NCBI GenBank assembly: GCA_964420125.1
Contig: CAYQQQ010000005.1
Location: 141,168 to 205,167, forward strand
Reading direction: 5' to 3'
DNA length: 64,000 bases
Origin: CAYQQQ01 sp964420125
GTDB taxonomy: Bacteria; Actinomycetota; Acidimicrobiia; Acidimicrobiales; Microtrichaceae
Below are positions 41,248 through 49,706 of the stretch, one piece after another (within the stretch, counting starts at the first letter, position 1; each line of letters opens with the position of its first letter). Both the position numbers and the translations under genes were made by a program. The notes beneath the pieces are model-generated. The model made no database searches. It was not told where the DNA came from and worked only from the letters and a program-made list of their open reading frames with translations.

Positions 41248-42165
41248 ATGCCCATCACCCCGACCACCAACATCTGGATGAACGGCGAGCTGGTCCCCTG
41301 GGAGCAGGCGACCACCCACGTGCTCACCCACACGCTGCACTACGGCACCGGAGTCTTCGAGGGCGTGCGGGCCTACGAGACACCCGACGGGCCCGGGGTG
41401 TTCCGTCTGACGGAGCACATGCAGCGGCTCCACGAGTCGGCGCAGATCATGATGATGGACCTCCCCTACAGCGTCGACGACCTGGTGGAGGCCACGAAGC
41501 TGGTCGTGCGCGACTCGGGCCTGCCCAGCTGCTACATCCGCCCGATCGCCTACTTCGGCTACGGGGAGATGGGGCTCAACACGTTGCCGTGCTCGGTGGA
41601 CCTCGCCATCGCCTGCTGGCCCTGGGGGGCCTATCTGGGCGACGACGCCGTGACCAAGGGCGTCCGGATGAAGATCAGCTCGTGGGCCCGCCACGACCAC
41701 AACACCATGCCGCCTGCTTCCAAGACCACGGGCAACTACGTGAACTCGTCCCTGGCCAAGGTCGAGGCGCTCAAGGCCGGCTACGACGAGGCCATCATGT
41801 TGAACCCTGCGGGGCTGGTCTCTGAGTGCACGGGGGAGAACATCTTCGTGGCGCGCGGCGGCCGTCTGGTCACGCCACCCATGTCGGCGGGCGCCCTGGA
41901 GGGCATCACGCAGGACACGGTGATGGTGCTGGCCGAGGAGCTGGGGTTCGAGGTGATCGTGGCCGACCTGGCCCGATCCGACCTCTACATCTGCGACGAG
42001 ATGTTCGTGTGCGGCACCGCGGCGGAGGTCTCCGCGGTCAACTCGGTGGACGACCGGGCGATCCCCTGCCCCGGGGAGATGACCCGCGCCATCGCCGTCG
42101 ACTACGCCAGGTGCGTGCGAGGCGAGCTGCCCCAGCACAAGGACTGGGTGGAGCTGGTCGGGTGA
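41248..42165 (+). CDS. ilvE: Branched-chain amino acid aminotransferase
   Basis: This 305-residue fold-type IV PLP enzyme performs the last step of Val, Leu and Ile synthesis. Its start (WMNGELVPWEQATTHVLTHTLHYGTGVFEGVRAY) and the segments FRLTEHMQRLHES and IRPIAYFGYGEMG are typical of the short bacterial IlvE, and the PLP Lys lies in PASKTTGNYVNSSLAK. LNPAGLVSECTGENIF and DEMFVCGTAAEVSAVNSVD complete the signature. The stop overlaps the cimA GTG start (GTGA), so the genes are coupled. Confidence 0.94.
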   Translation: MPITPTTNIWMNGELVPWEQATTHVLTHTLHYGTGVFEGVRAYETPDGPGVFRLTEHMQRLHESAQIMMMDLPYSVDDLVEATKLVVRDSGLPSCYIRPIAYFGYGEMGLNTLPCSVDLAIACWPWGAYLGDDAVTKGVRMKISSWARHDHNTMPPASKTTGNYVNSSLAKVEALKAGYDEAIMLNPAGLVSECTGENIFVARGGRLVTPPMSAGALEGITQDTVMVLAEELGFEVIVADLARSDLYICDEMFVCGTAAEVSAVNSVDDRAIPCPGEMTRAIAVDYARCVRGELPQHKDWVELVG

Positions 42166-43832
42166 GCCGGCAGACCGCCCCGGGCTCACGGCACGGCGTG
42201 GAGCGGCCGTTGCCGGACGCGGTCGACGTGTTCGACACGACGCTGCGCGACGGTGCGCAGTTCGAGGGGATCTCCCTCACCGTGGAGGACAAGCTGCGGG
42301 TCGCCGAGCAGCTCGACTGGCTCGGGGTGCACTGGATCGAGGGCGGCTACCCCCAGGCGAACCCCAAGGACGCGGAGTTCTTCCGCCGGGCGGCGGCCGG
42401 CGAGCTGTCGCTGGGCACCTCCACGCTGGTCGCCTTCGGCTCCACCCGGCGACCGGCGGGCAGGGTCGACGACGATCCGACCCTCAGGGCACTCACCGAC
42501 GCGGGGACCTCCACCGTGTGCATCGTCGGCAAGACCTGGGACTTCCACGTCACCGACGCGCTGCAGACCACCTTGGAGGAGGGCGTGGCGATGGTGTCGG
42601 AGTCGGTGCGCCACCTCAGGGACGCCGGCCTGCGCGTGTTCTTCGACGCCGAGCACTTCTTCGACGGCTACCGGGCGAACGCGGCCTACGCCCTCCACGT
42701 GCTCGAGTCGGCCGCAATGGCCGGCGCCGACTGCGTGGTGCTGTGCGACACCAACGGCGGGAGCCTCCCTCACGAGGTGCAGGCCATCACCGCCGAGGTG
42801 GTGCGCTACCTGGAGGGCGTGCAGGTCGGGATCCACACCCAGAACGACTCGGGGTGCGCGGTGGCCAACACGGTGGCGGCCGTCGTCGGCGGTGCCACCC
42901 ACGTGCAGGGGACGGTCAACGGCTACGGCGAGCGCACCGGCAACGCCAACCTCATGACCGTGATCCCCGATCTCACGCTCAAGCTCGGGGTGGCCACCCT
43001 CCCCGAAGGCAACCTCGAGCTGCTCACGGCGGTCAGCCGTCATGTGGCGGAGCTGGTCAACCTGCCGCCGCACCCCGCGGACCCCTACGTGGGCACCTCC
43101 GCCTTCGCCCACAAGGGCGGCCTGCACACCTCCGCGCTGGCTCGCAGCGGCGGTGCCTCCTACGAGCACATCGATCCCACCGAGGTGGGCAACCACACGA
43201 GGGTCCTGGTCAGCGATCTCGGTGGCCGCGCCGGGATGGGGATGAAGGCCCGGGAGCTCGGCGTCGAGCTCGACGGCCGGGCCGCCGGCCAGCTCTCGGA
43301 TCGCCTCAAGGAGCTGGAGGCGGAGGGCTACGTGTTCGAGGCCGCCGACGCCTCGCTGGAGCTGCTCATGCGCCAGGCCACCGGCTGGCGCCAGGAGTAC
43401 TTCCGCACGGAGGCCTACCGGGTGTCGAGCTACCACCGAGAGGGCGACGCCTCGGTGAGCGGCTCCATCGACCTCGCCACCGAGGCGACGGTGAAGATCT
43501 GGGTCGGTGACCAGCGGGTGGCTGCGGTGGGGGAGGGCAACGGCCCGGTCAACGCGCTCGACGCGGCGCTGCGAGCCGCCCTCGACGGCCGCTACGAGGC
43601 GCTGACCAGGATCCATCTCACCGACTTCAAGGTGCGGGTGCTCGACGGCCCGAGCGGCCCTGGGGCCACCGACACCGCGGCGGTGGTGCGCGTGCTCGTG
43701 GAGCACACCGACGGTGACGAGGCCTGGACCACCATCGGGGTCTCTCCCAACGTCATCGAAGCGTCCTGGCAGGCGCTGGTCGACGGCATCGTCTTCGGCT
43801 TGCTGCGTCACGACGACACCGAAGTAGCGTGA
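42162..43832 (+). CDS. cimA: (R)-citramalate synthase
   Basis: A 556-residue member of the isopropylmalate/homocitrate/citramalate synthase family. DTTLRDGAQFEGISL (metal and substrate site), GVHWIEGGYPQANPKD, LCDTNGG and HTQNDSGCAVANT match the CimA clade, as does the C-terminal LeuA-type regulatory domain (about 420-556). It condenses pyruvate with acetyl-CoA to citramalate, giving 2-oxobutyrate for isoleucine without threonine deaminase. The GTG overlaps the ilvE stop; a later in-frame GTG (42198) is an alternative start. Substrate specificity versus 2-oxoisovalerate is inferred from motifs and context. Confidence 0.85.
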   Translation: MSRQTAPGSRHGVERPLPDAVDVFDTTLRDGAQFEGISLTVEDKLRVAEQLDWLGVHWIEGGYPQANPKDAEFFRRAAAGELSLGTSTLVAFGSTRRPAGRVDDDPTLRALTDAGTSTVCIVGKTWDFHVTDALQTTLEEGVAMVSESVRHLRDAGLRVFFDAEHFFDGYRANAAYALHVLESAAMAGADCVVLCDTNGGSLPHEVQAITAEVVRYLEGVQVGIHTQNDSGCAVANTVAAVVGGATHVQGTVNGYGERTGNANLMTVIPDLTLKLGVATLPEGNLELLTAVSRHVAELVNLPPHPADPYVGTSAFAHKGGLHTSALARSGGASYEHIDPTEVGNHTRVLVSDLGGRAGMGMKARELGVELDGRAAGQLSDRLKELEAEGYVFEAADASLELLMRQATGWRQEYFRTEAYRVSSYHREGDASVSGSIDLATEATVKIWVGDQRVAAVGEGNGPVNALDAALRAALDGRYEALTRIHLTDFKVRVLDGPSGPGATDTAAVVRVLVEHTDGDEAWTTIGVSPNVIEASWQALVDGIVFGLLRHDDTEVA

Positions 43833-43836
43833 GCCC

Positions 43837-44358
43837 ATGGGCGCCCCCGAGCACGTTCCTGAAGCCCCCGCCCCCGAGGTGCGCGGCTACCGATCACCGC
43901 CGCGCCGACCGGCCGCGTGGACGGCGACCCGACCGGGGGAGCTCCGTCTGAGCCAGCCCGAAGGCGATCGTCTCGGCACCCAGGGCCCCGACCAGGGCTA
44001 CGCCTTGCGTCTCGCCGGCCAGATCGCCGACAAGGCCCAGCTGCGCGACGGGGAGCACCGCGCCGACGTGCTCGCCGGGGCCGCAAGCATCGCCATGAAG
44101 CGTGCAGGGCTGCACGGGCGGGCTCCGCTGGTCGAGGACGTCGAGGCCGGCCTCCTGGTGTGGGGCTACCTCGACCGTGATCCCGATCCGGAGCTGGTGT
44201 CGTTGCGGCGCGACTGGTTCGCCGAGATCCACAGCCCCCACCAGTACGAGCAGCGTCGCCGCGTCGTCGACGCGGTGCCCGCCGAGGTGCTGCAGCAGCC
44301 CTTCGACGACATCGGGGTCGCCCACGCCGAGGACTGGCGAGAGCTCCTCGAGCTGTGA
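43837..44358 (+). CDS. Conserved hypothetical protein
   Basis: A 173-residue soluble protein I cannot assign. It starts 4 bp after cimA, so it is probably the last gene of that operon. The N-terminal 40 residues are Pro/Arg-rich and likely disordered; the rest is helical with QGYALRLAGQIADKAQLRDGEH, a GLLVWGYLDRDPDPELVSLRRDWF segment and a C-terminal DIGVAHAEDWRELLEL. No signal peptide, metal motif or nucleotide motif is visible. It converges on the L,D-transpeptidase gene. Confidence 0.65.
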   Translation: MGAPEHVPEAPAPEVRGYRSPPRRPAAWTATRPGELRLSQPEGDRLGTQGPDQGYALRLAGQIADKAQLRDGEHRADVLAGAASIAMKRAGLHGRAPLVEDVEAGLLVWGYLDRDPDPELVSLRRDWFAEIHSPHQYEQRRRVVDAVPAEVLQQPFDDIGVAHAEDWRELLEL

Positions 44359-44371
44359 GCCGTGCGCGAGA

Positions 44372-45778
44372 TCAGGCGTAGATCTCGACCGGCGTGCCGA
44401 GCGGCAGCTCGTCGTGGAGCTGGGTGATCACCTCGTTGGGGATCCGCACACATCCGTTGGAGGCGCTGGTGCCGAGCAGGTCTGGCCGGCTCGTGCCGTG
44501 GATGGCGATGACCGGGACGCCGTCGTCGAAGATGTCGAGCTGCTCGCTGTAGCCGTTGAGCGCCAGCACGAAGGGCCCGTAGAAGCCGTCGGGGTTGTCC
44601 TGCTCGACCTTGTCGGTCACGAAGAAGCGCCCGGTCGGGGTGCGTGTGGCGTCCTTGCCGGTCACCACCGGAGTGTCGGCGATGAGCTCGCTGCCCCGGA
44701 AGACGCTCAGACGGTGCTCGGAGAGGCGCAGTTCGATGCGGTAGTCGTGCTGGCTGAGGTCCACCTGGTCCCTCGAGACGTAGGCCTCGGTGTGGTTCGG
44801 GCGCACCGGGAGCAGCACCTTCACCCAGTTCCCGCGGGCCTCGGTGACGACGAAGGTGAGCGGCTCCCCGAAGGAGGTCGGGTTCGAGAAGGTCCAGCCG
44901 GTGTCGGTGGCGTAGCGGCCCTCGATGTCGTAGCCGGCGCGGGGCAGCGCGGGCCGGGGTTCCATGACGGCCTGGCTGGCCGGCAGGGTGGGCGCCTCCC
45001 ACCGCAGCATCTGGGTCTCGTCCTCCCACTCCGGCGGCGGCGCGGCGAGCGCCGTGACCTCGGGTAGCCCTGCCTTGGCGGTGGCGACCTGAGTGGTCTG
45101 GGCCGGCCAGCCGAGATCTGCTTCGGTGGTGGTGGTCGTGCTGGCGGTCGTGCTGGGAGGTGGGGCGGCGACCTCCTCCTCGCGGAAGAAGGCGATCCAG
45201 GTCAGCAGGCCCAGAAGGACGATGGCGACGCCGGCCATGACGAGCTTCGAGCGGGTGGAGCCTGGCGCGGCAGGTGCCACCGGGTCGAACGAGTCGGGCT
45301 GGTCGGCAGGCGGCATGACAGAAGCCCGGAGATCCTCGACGTCCTGCCCTGCGTCCTGCCCTGCGTCCTGCCCTGCGTCGTCGGTCTCCGTGTCGTCGGA
45401 TCCGGCGTCCTCGATCCCGGTGTCGTCGGTCTCCGTGTCGTCGGCCGCCGCGTCGTCGGATCCAGCGTCGTCGGTGGCGTGGTCCTCGTCCGGCGCGGCG
45501 TCCTCGTCCGGCGCGGCGTCCTCGGACTCGCCCGCTGGACCGTCATCGCTCTCGGAGCCGTGCTCGGTCTCAGGTGAGGTGGTCTCGGGATCCTCGAGGT
45601 CCGCGTCCACCTCGGTGCGATCGGCGTCGGCATCGGGGTGATCAGGCTCCTCGGGAGGTCCGACGATGGCCCCGGAGCGTCTCGAACCAGATCGGCGTGT
45701 CGGACGGGGGCGCCGCACCACCCGGATCTCCGGTTCCGGTTCTTCGTCGTGCGAGCCGTTGATGATGTCGTCGTCCAT
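44372..45778 (-). CDS. L,D-transpeptidase (YkuD) with acidic cytoplasmic tail
   Basis: This 468-residue membrane protein has a long Asp/Glu-rich N-terminal region (about 1-165), one membrane helix (about 178-200; KLVMAGVAIVLLGLLTW), a Thr-rich linker and a C-terminal YkuD domain with the active-site block HGTSRPDLLGTSASNGCVRI (His and Cys). It should form 3-3 or protein crosslinks in peptidoglycan outside the membrane. The acidic region contains short repeats (AGQD, SDDTETDDTG) encoded by tandem DNA repeats, including three 12-bp units near 45343-45378. ATG 45778 follows GAGGA. Confidence 0.85.
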   Translation of the reverse strand: MDDDIINGSHDEEPEPEIRVVRRPRPTRRSGSRRSGAIVGPPEEPDHPDADADRTEVDADLEDPETTSPETEHGSESDDGPAGESEDAAPDEDAAPDEDHATDDAGSDDAAADDTETDDTGIEDAGSDDTETDDAGQDAGQDAGQDVEDLRASVMPPADQPDSFDPVAPAAPGSTRSKLVMAGVAIVLLGLLTWIAFFREEEVAAPPPSTTASTTTTTEADLGWPAQTTQVATAKAGLPEVTALAAPPPEWEDETQMLRWEAPTLPASQAVMEPRPALPRAGYDIEGRYATDTGWTFSNPTSFGEPLTFVVTEARGNWVKVLLPVRPNHTEAYVSRDQVDLSQHDYRIELRLSEHRLSVFRGSELIADTPVVTGKDATRTPTGRFFVTDKVEQDNPDGFYGPFVLALNGYSEQLDIFDDGVPVIAIHGTSRPDLLGTSASNGCVRIPNEVITQLHDELPLGTPVEIYA

Positions 45779-45879
45779 GCGCTGAGTCCTCGAATGGTGC
45801 CTTCCGAGGATAGGCCCGTCGAGTCGAGGGGCCATGGTCACCGACGAGGGCGGCCTGAGAGGTTCGATAGCCTTGCGGG

Positions 45880-47280
45880 GTGACCCGACCCGTCCGTGTG
45901 CGCTTCGCCCCTGCCCCCACCGGCTACCTGCACCTCGGCAGCGCCCGTACCGCCCTGTTCAACTGGATGGCGGCCCGCCACATGGGCGGTGACTTCCTGT
46001 TGAGGATCGAAGACACCGATCTGGAGCGTTCCCGGCAGGAGATGATCGACATCATCCTCGAGGCTCTGGAGTGGATGGGGCTCGACTGGGACGGGGAGGT
46101 GGTGCGCCAGAGCGAGTTCGCCGACGCGCATCGAGCCGCGGTGGCGCAGCTGCTCGCCGACGGCCACGCCTACTGGTCCTCGCCCGTGCCGGATGCCGAG
46201 CGCGAGCGCACCGGCGGCCGAGCCTACGATCCTGCAGAGCGCGACCGCGATCTGGGCCCGGGTGAGGGACGGGCGGTGCGCTTCAAGGTGCCGCACCTGG
46301 GGACCACCTCGTGGGTCGACCTCATCCGAGGGGAGGTGAGCTTCGAGCACGCCAACCTGGAGGACTTCGTGATCGCCCGGGCCGACGGCTCCCCGACCTT
46401 CTTCCTGGCCAACTGCGTCGACGACCACGAGATGGGCGTCACTCACGTGATCCGGGGTGAGGACCTGCTCAATGTGACCCCCAAGCAGATGCTGCTGCGG
46501 GAGGCGTTGGGCTACGCCGGCCAGCCCCTCCAGGCGCACCTGCCGTTGATCGTGAACGAGCAGCGCAAGAAGCTGTCCAAGCGGCGTGATGACGTGTCGC
46601 TGCTGGACTACCGAGACCGTGGCTTCCTGCCCGATGCGATGTTCAACTACCTGGCGTTGCTCGGCTGGGGACCGCCCGACGGCGTGGAGGTGCGCATCGA
46701 CGCCCGAGACGTCTTCCCGCCGATGTTCAGGGTGGAGGACATCAACGCCGCCCCGGCGGGGTTCGACCCCAAGAAGCTGCGGCACGTCAACGCCGAGCAC
46801 CTTCGCGCCCGAACCGCTGCGGAGTTCACCGAGGAGGTGGTCCCGTTCGTGGAACGCGAGCCCTGGGCGTCCCGCTTCGATCCGGGGGTCTTCGAGCAGC
46901 TCGCTCCGGAGATCCAGACCAGGGTGGAGACGCTGTCCGAGGCGCCCGGGTACGTCGACTTCCTCTTCCTGGCAGATCCGGTCATCGACAGCGGCGACTG
47001 GGACAAGGCGATGGTGCCGGAGGCCGGCCCCTGGCTGGACTCCCTTCTCCAGCACCTGCCGAGCTGGGGCTTCGACGCCGAGGAGCTCCACGAGCGGACC
47101 TTCGCCTTGGCCGAGGAGCTCGGAGCGAACCGGCGGAAGTTCCAGGCCCCGATCCGCGTGGCGCTCACGGGACGGCGGGTGGGCCCACCGTTGTTCGAGT
47201 CGATGGTGCTGCTGGGACGCGACGAGGTGACGCGACGCCTCTGCGCTGCTCGGGATCGCCTGCGTGGCGGTGACGGCTGA
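45880..47280 (+). CDS. gltX: Glutamyl-tRNA synthetase
   Basis: A 466-residue class Ic synthetase with the HIGH-equivalent HLGS in PAPTGYLHLGSARTALFNW, a second conserved block LLRIEDTDLERS, and the KMSKS-equivalent KKLSKRRDDVSLL. The all-alpha anticodon-binding C-terminal domain has normal length. It starts at GTG 45880 and charges tRNA-Glu (and possibly tRNA-Gln before amidation). Its substrates' genes, tRNA-Gln and tRNA-Glu, lie about 0.7 kb downstream. Confidence 0.94.
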   Translation: MTRPVRVRFAPAPTGYLHLGSARTALFNWMAARHMGGDFLLRIEDTDLERSRQEMIDIILEALEWMGLDWDGEVVRQSEFADAHRAAVAQLLADGHAYWSSPVPDAERERTGGRAYDPAERDRDLGPGEGRAVRFKVPHLGTTSWVDLIRGEVSFEHANLEDFVIARADGSPTFFLANCVDDHEMGVTHVIRGEDLLNVTPKQMLLREALGYAGQPLQAHLPLIVNEQRKKLSKRRDDVSLLDYRDRGFLPDAMFNYLALLGWGPPDGVEVRIDARDVFPPMFRVEDINAAPAGFDPKKLRHVNAEHLRARTAAEFTEEVVPFVEREPWASRFDPGVFEQLAPEIQTRVETLSEAPGYVDFLFLADPVIDSGDWDKAMVPEAGPWLDSLLQHLPSWGFDAEELHERTFALAEELGANRRKFQAPIRVALTGRRVGPPLFESMVLLGRDEVTRRLCAARDRLRGGDG

Positions 47281-47293
47281 GCGGGCACCGGCG

Positions 47294-47899
47294 ATGAGCC
47301 GTTCGCCACGTCGTCGTTGGGTGCGCCGCCTCGCCCTGTCGGTGCTGGCCGCGGCCGTGCTCTACGTGCTGTACGTGGTGGTCTCGGTGGTGGTCGCCGG
47401 CCGTAGCGACGATCGCGACCCCACCGAGGCCATCGTCGTGCTGGGCGCCGCTCAGTACGACGGGCGACCTTCGCCGGTGCTGCAGCACCGGCTCGACCAT
47501 GCGCTCGCCCTCTACGAGGAGGGGGTGGCACCCAGGATCGTGCTGACCGGCTCGAAGCAGGCCGCCGACCGCTTCACAGAGGCGTACGCCGGGTTCAGGT
47601 ACCTCCTCGGCGAAGGCGTACCAGAGGAGGACATGTCGGTGGTGACCGACGGGAGCTCCACCTACGAGTCGATGGTGGCCACCGCCCGGGTGCTGCGGGC
47701 GGAGGGCATCGATCGGGTCACCCTGGTGTCCGACGGCTACCACAACCGGCGATTGCAGGGCATCGCCTCCGAGGTGGGACTCGATGCCACCGTGTCGCCC
47801 AGCACCTCGGGCGGCTCGGCCACCGAGCTCGCTCGGGAGATGGGCCTGGTGGCGGTCGGTGAGTTGATCGGATTCCGGCGGTTGGAGCGGTTCTCCTGA
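47294..47899 (+). CDS. YdcF/DUF218-family membrane-anchored protein (SanA/ElyC-like)
   Basis: A roughly 201-residue protein with a basic N-terminus and one membrane helix (about 15-36), followed by a DUF218 domain: AIVVLGAAQYDGRPSPVLQHRLDHALALY, RIVLTGSKQ, STYESMVATARVLR and TLVSDGYHNRR. Members act at the envelope (SanA, ElyC) but their reaction is unclear. ATG 47294 gives a clean signal anchor; an in-frame GTG at 47264 overlapping gltX would add ten residues. It is probably co-transcribed with gltX. Confidence 0.78.
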   Translation: MSRSPRRRWVRRLALSVLAAAVLYVLYVVVSVVVAGRSDDRDPTEAIVVLGAAQYDGRPSPVLQHRLDHALALYEEGVAPRIVLTGSKQAADRFTEAYAGFRYLLGEGVPEEDMSVVTDGSSTYESMVATARVLRAEGIDRVTLVSDGYHNRRLQGIASEVGLDATVSPSTSGGSATELAREMGLVAVGELIGFRRLERFS

Positions 47900-47973
47900 T
47901 GGGCAAAGGACTTTTTCGGACCGGCGAGGAGTTCGGCTAACGTGAATCGGCGCCCGTGCGGCGCCATCACCTT

Positions 47974-48045
47974 TCGGGGGTGGTGTAATTGGCAACACAG
48001 CTGGTTCTGGTCCAGTCGTTGGGGGTTCGAGTCCTCCCCCCCGAG
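47974..48045 (+). tRNA. tRNA-Gln, anticodon CTG
   Basis: A complete cloverleaf can be drawn: acceptor TCGGGGG/CCCCCGA, D stem GTGT/ACAC, anticodon loop TTCTGGT with CTG at 48007-48009, and T loop TTCGAGT (48026-48032). The CCA end is not encoded. It lies 16 bp upstream of tRNA-Glu. Confidence 0.93.
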
Positions 48046-48061
48046 CACCACAACTGATCTC

Positions 48062-48134
48062 GCCCCCATCGTCTAGCGGCCTAGGACACCACCCTCTCAA
48101 GGTGGCGGCACGGGTTCGAATCCCGTTGGGGGTG
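48062..48134 (+). tRNA. tRNA-Glu, anticodon CTC, target of island integration
   Basis: The cloverleaf has acceptor GCCCCCA/TGGGGGT, anticodon stem CCACC/GGTGG with loop CTCTCAA (CTC at 48096-48098) and T loop TTCGAAT. Everything from the anticodon loop to the 3' end is part of the 46-bp repeat found again at 61496-61541, so the tRNA gene is kept whole by the integrated element's attL copy. Confidence 0.95.
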
Positions 48135-49349
48135 CTCCAAAGAATCCCCTGCAACTGCAGGGGATTCTTCGGTTCCGGGGCCAGGTTGATGCTGACGTGA
48201 CAACCCTGCGCCCCGCGAAAAACCCGCGGCGCCCGCGGGGCGGTCGGCCGGATCGGGCCCGCTGTCGTCGGCGTTCGCCGAGGTCCGCAGCCCGTCGACG
48301 AGCTCGTCGAGCCGCTCGGCCAGGGCTCGGTCGCGGTCGGCCGCGGCCTTCTGGTAGCGGATCGCCGCCGACGTGGTGGAGTGGCCGAGACGGGCCATCA
48401 CCTCTCGCATCGTCGCCCCCTGCTGGGTCGCGATCGTGCCGGCGGCGTGGCGCAGATCGTGGAAATGCACCTCGTCGAGGCCGAGTGCCGACCTCGCGGC
48501 ACGCCACTCGCGCTGGAACCAGCCGTCGCTGATGATGCCGCCGGCCTCCCCGGGGAACAGCGGATCGTCGGGGTCGCCGCTGACGAAGGTGGTCAGGTGG
48601 GCGTCGATGGCGTCGAGCACGAAGCGGGGGAGCGTGACCGTGCGCTGACTCGAATCGGTCTTGGTGGTCTTGCGGCGCGAGCGCTTGTCGATCGACTCCC
48701 GCACGGTCAGGGTGCCGTGCAGACGGTCGTAGCTGCGGAGCCGCAGCGCTCGCAGCTCGCCGTAACGCAGGCCGGCGAAGCCGGCGACGAGGATCATCGG
48801 GCGGATCCGGGCGTGGGCGATGTCGGCGAGCGCCAGGACGACCTCAGCGGGCACGAAGGGCCGCTCGGTGTGCGGGTCGGATCCGGCGCCCTTGATGCGG
48901 CACGGGTTGCGGGGGATCAGGTCGTCCTCGACGGCAGTGGCGAGGATGGCGTGCATGATCCGGTACGCCCGTGAGGCGGTCGAGGGGATGCGTTCGCGCA
49001 GTGGACGGTGCCAACGTCGGACCTCGTCGGGGGTGAGCCGGCCGATCGGGGTGGCGCCGAAGGTGGGGTACACGTGGCGTTCGAGCGTCTCGGCGTAGTT
49101 GTCCCGGGTTGTGGGGGCGAGCGATCGACCCTCGAGCCACTGCTCGGCGTAGCGGCGGAACGGGATTCGTCCCCCGGTCGGGTCGTACGCGATGCCGCGG
49201 CTCTGGGCGGCCTCGGTCTGCGACTTGAACGCCTTCGCCCGCTCCAGAGAGTCGAAGCGCCGGGAGCGTTCGGTCTGGCCCGGTGCGGGTCGCCACCGCA
49301 CCTCGTAGCGGACACCTCGGTCGGTGTTGAGTCGACGGATCGACGCCAT
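48081..49349 (-). CDS. Tyrosine-recombinase integrase of the tRNA-Glu island
   Basis: This 422-residue integrase has an N-terminal arm-binding-like domain (about 1-60), a core-binding SAM-like domain (about 62-145) and a catalytic domain with R195 (GLRYGEL), H297-x-x-R300 (FHDLRHAAG), H323 (LGHS) and Tyr332 (IRYQKA). It catalyses insertion at and excision from tRNA-Glu. The reading frame passes through the terminator-like hairpin and the att core, and the stop codon (48081-48083) lies in host DNA beyond the crossover, so its last residues depend on the integration state. It follows the excisionase gene by 9 bp. Confidence 0.93.
   Translation of the reverse strand: MASIRRLNTDRGVRYEVRWRPAPGQTERSRRFDSLERAKAFKSQTEAAQSRGIAYDPTGGRIPFRRYAEQWLEGRSLAPTTRDNYAETLERHVYPTFGATPIGRLTPDEVRRWHRPLRERIPSTASRAYRIMHAILATAVEDDLIPRNPCRIKGAGSDPHTERPFVPAEVVLALADIAHARIRPMILVAGFAGLRYGELRALRLRSYDRLHGTLTVRESIDKRSRRKTTKTDSSQRTVTLPRFVLDAIDAHLTTFVSGDPDDPLFPGEAGGIISDGWFQREWRAARSALGLDEVHFHDLRHAAGTIATQQGATMREVMARLGHSTTSAAIRYQKAAADRDRALAERLDELVDGLRTSANADDSGPDPADRPAGAAGFSRGAGLSRQHQPGPGTEESPAVAGDSLEHPQRDSNPCRHLERVVS
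48094..48139 (+). repeat. attL: left copy of the 46-bp att core
   Basis: Identical base for base to 61496-61541. It begins in the anticodon loop of tRNA-Glu and runs five bases past its end; the bases on either side of the two copies differ. Confidence 0.95.
48140..48169. terminator. Element-borne terminator hairpin after tRNA-Glu
   Basis: A perfect 14-bp stem (48140-48153 with 48156-48169, loop AC) starts right after the att core and ends in ATTCTT. It replaces the host terminator that was moved to the other end of the island. Confidence 0.7.
48206..48230 (+). repeat. Left arm-type direct repeat
   Basis: This 25-mer matches 61367-61391 at 24 of 25 positions in the same orientation. The copies lie 66 bp and 104 bp inside the two att cores, fitting integrase or excisionase arm sites. 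This copy also lies within the integrase coding sequence. Confidence 0.5.
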
Positions 49350-49358
49350 GGCCGGACG

Positions 49359-49577
49359 CTACCCGCTGACGCCGACACCGTCGCCGGCCCGTCGCCGCTC
49401 GACGAATGCGTGCACTGCGTCGAGCGGCACGCGAGCGGCACGGTTGATGTGCACCACCTCGAGCTCGCCGGCAGCGATGAGCTCGTATGCCAGCGTTCGC
49501 CCGATCGCCAACATGCGCGCCGCTTCGGGGATCGTCAGGAGGAGGGGTTCGGTGTCGAAGAGCGACGGCTGTTCCAT
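49359..49577 (-). CDS. Excisionase-family helix-turn-helix protein
   Basis: A 72-residue protein with a MerR-like excisionase fold: LLTIPEAARMLAIGRTLAYELIAAGELEVVHINRAARVPLDAVHAFVE. It should bend the att region and favour excision by the integrase. It lies upstream of int on the same strand with 9 bp between, the usual xis-int operon order for actinobacterial integrating elements. Confidence 0.85.
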   Translation of the reverse strand: MEQPSLFDTEPLLLTIPEAARMLAIGRTLAYELIAAGELEVVHINRAARVPLDAVHAFVERRRAGDGVGVSG

Positions 49578-49706
49578 GCCCTCCTATGCGCGCAGAGAGG
49601 ATGCGGGAGCGGGGATTTCGTTCGGGATCCTCGTGCAGGCTGGCACCGGTGATCCGTCGTGACCCATAAGCGCGCCGACCCCGTTCAGGTGTCTTTCGCA
49701 GCGATA

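Noticed and set aside
48097..48507. Alternative minus-strand frame overlapping the integrase end
   Set aside because: Shadow frame; the catalytic residues of the integrase are all in the frame ending at 48081.
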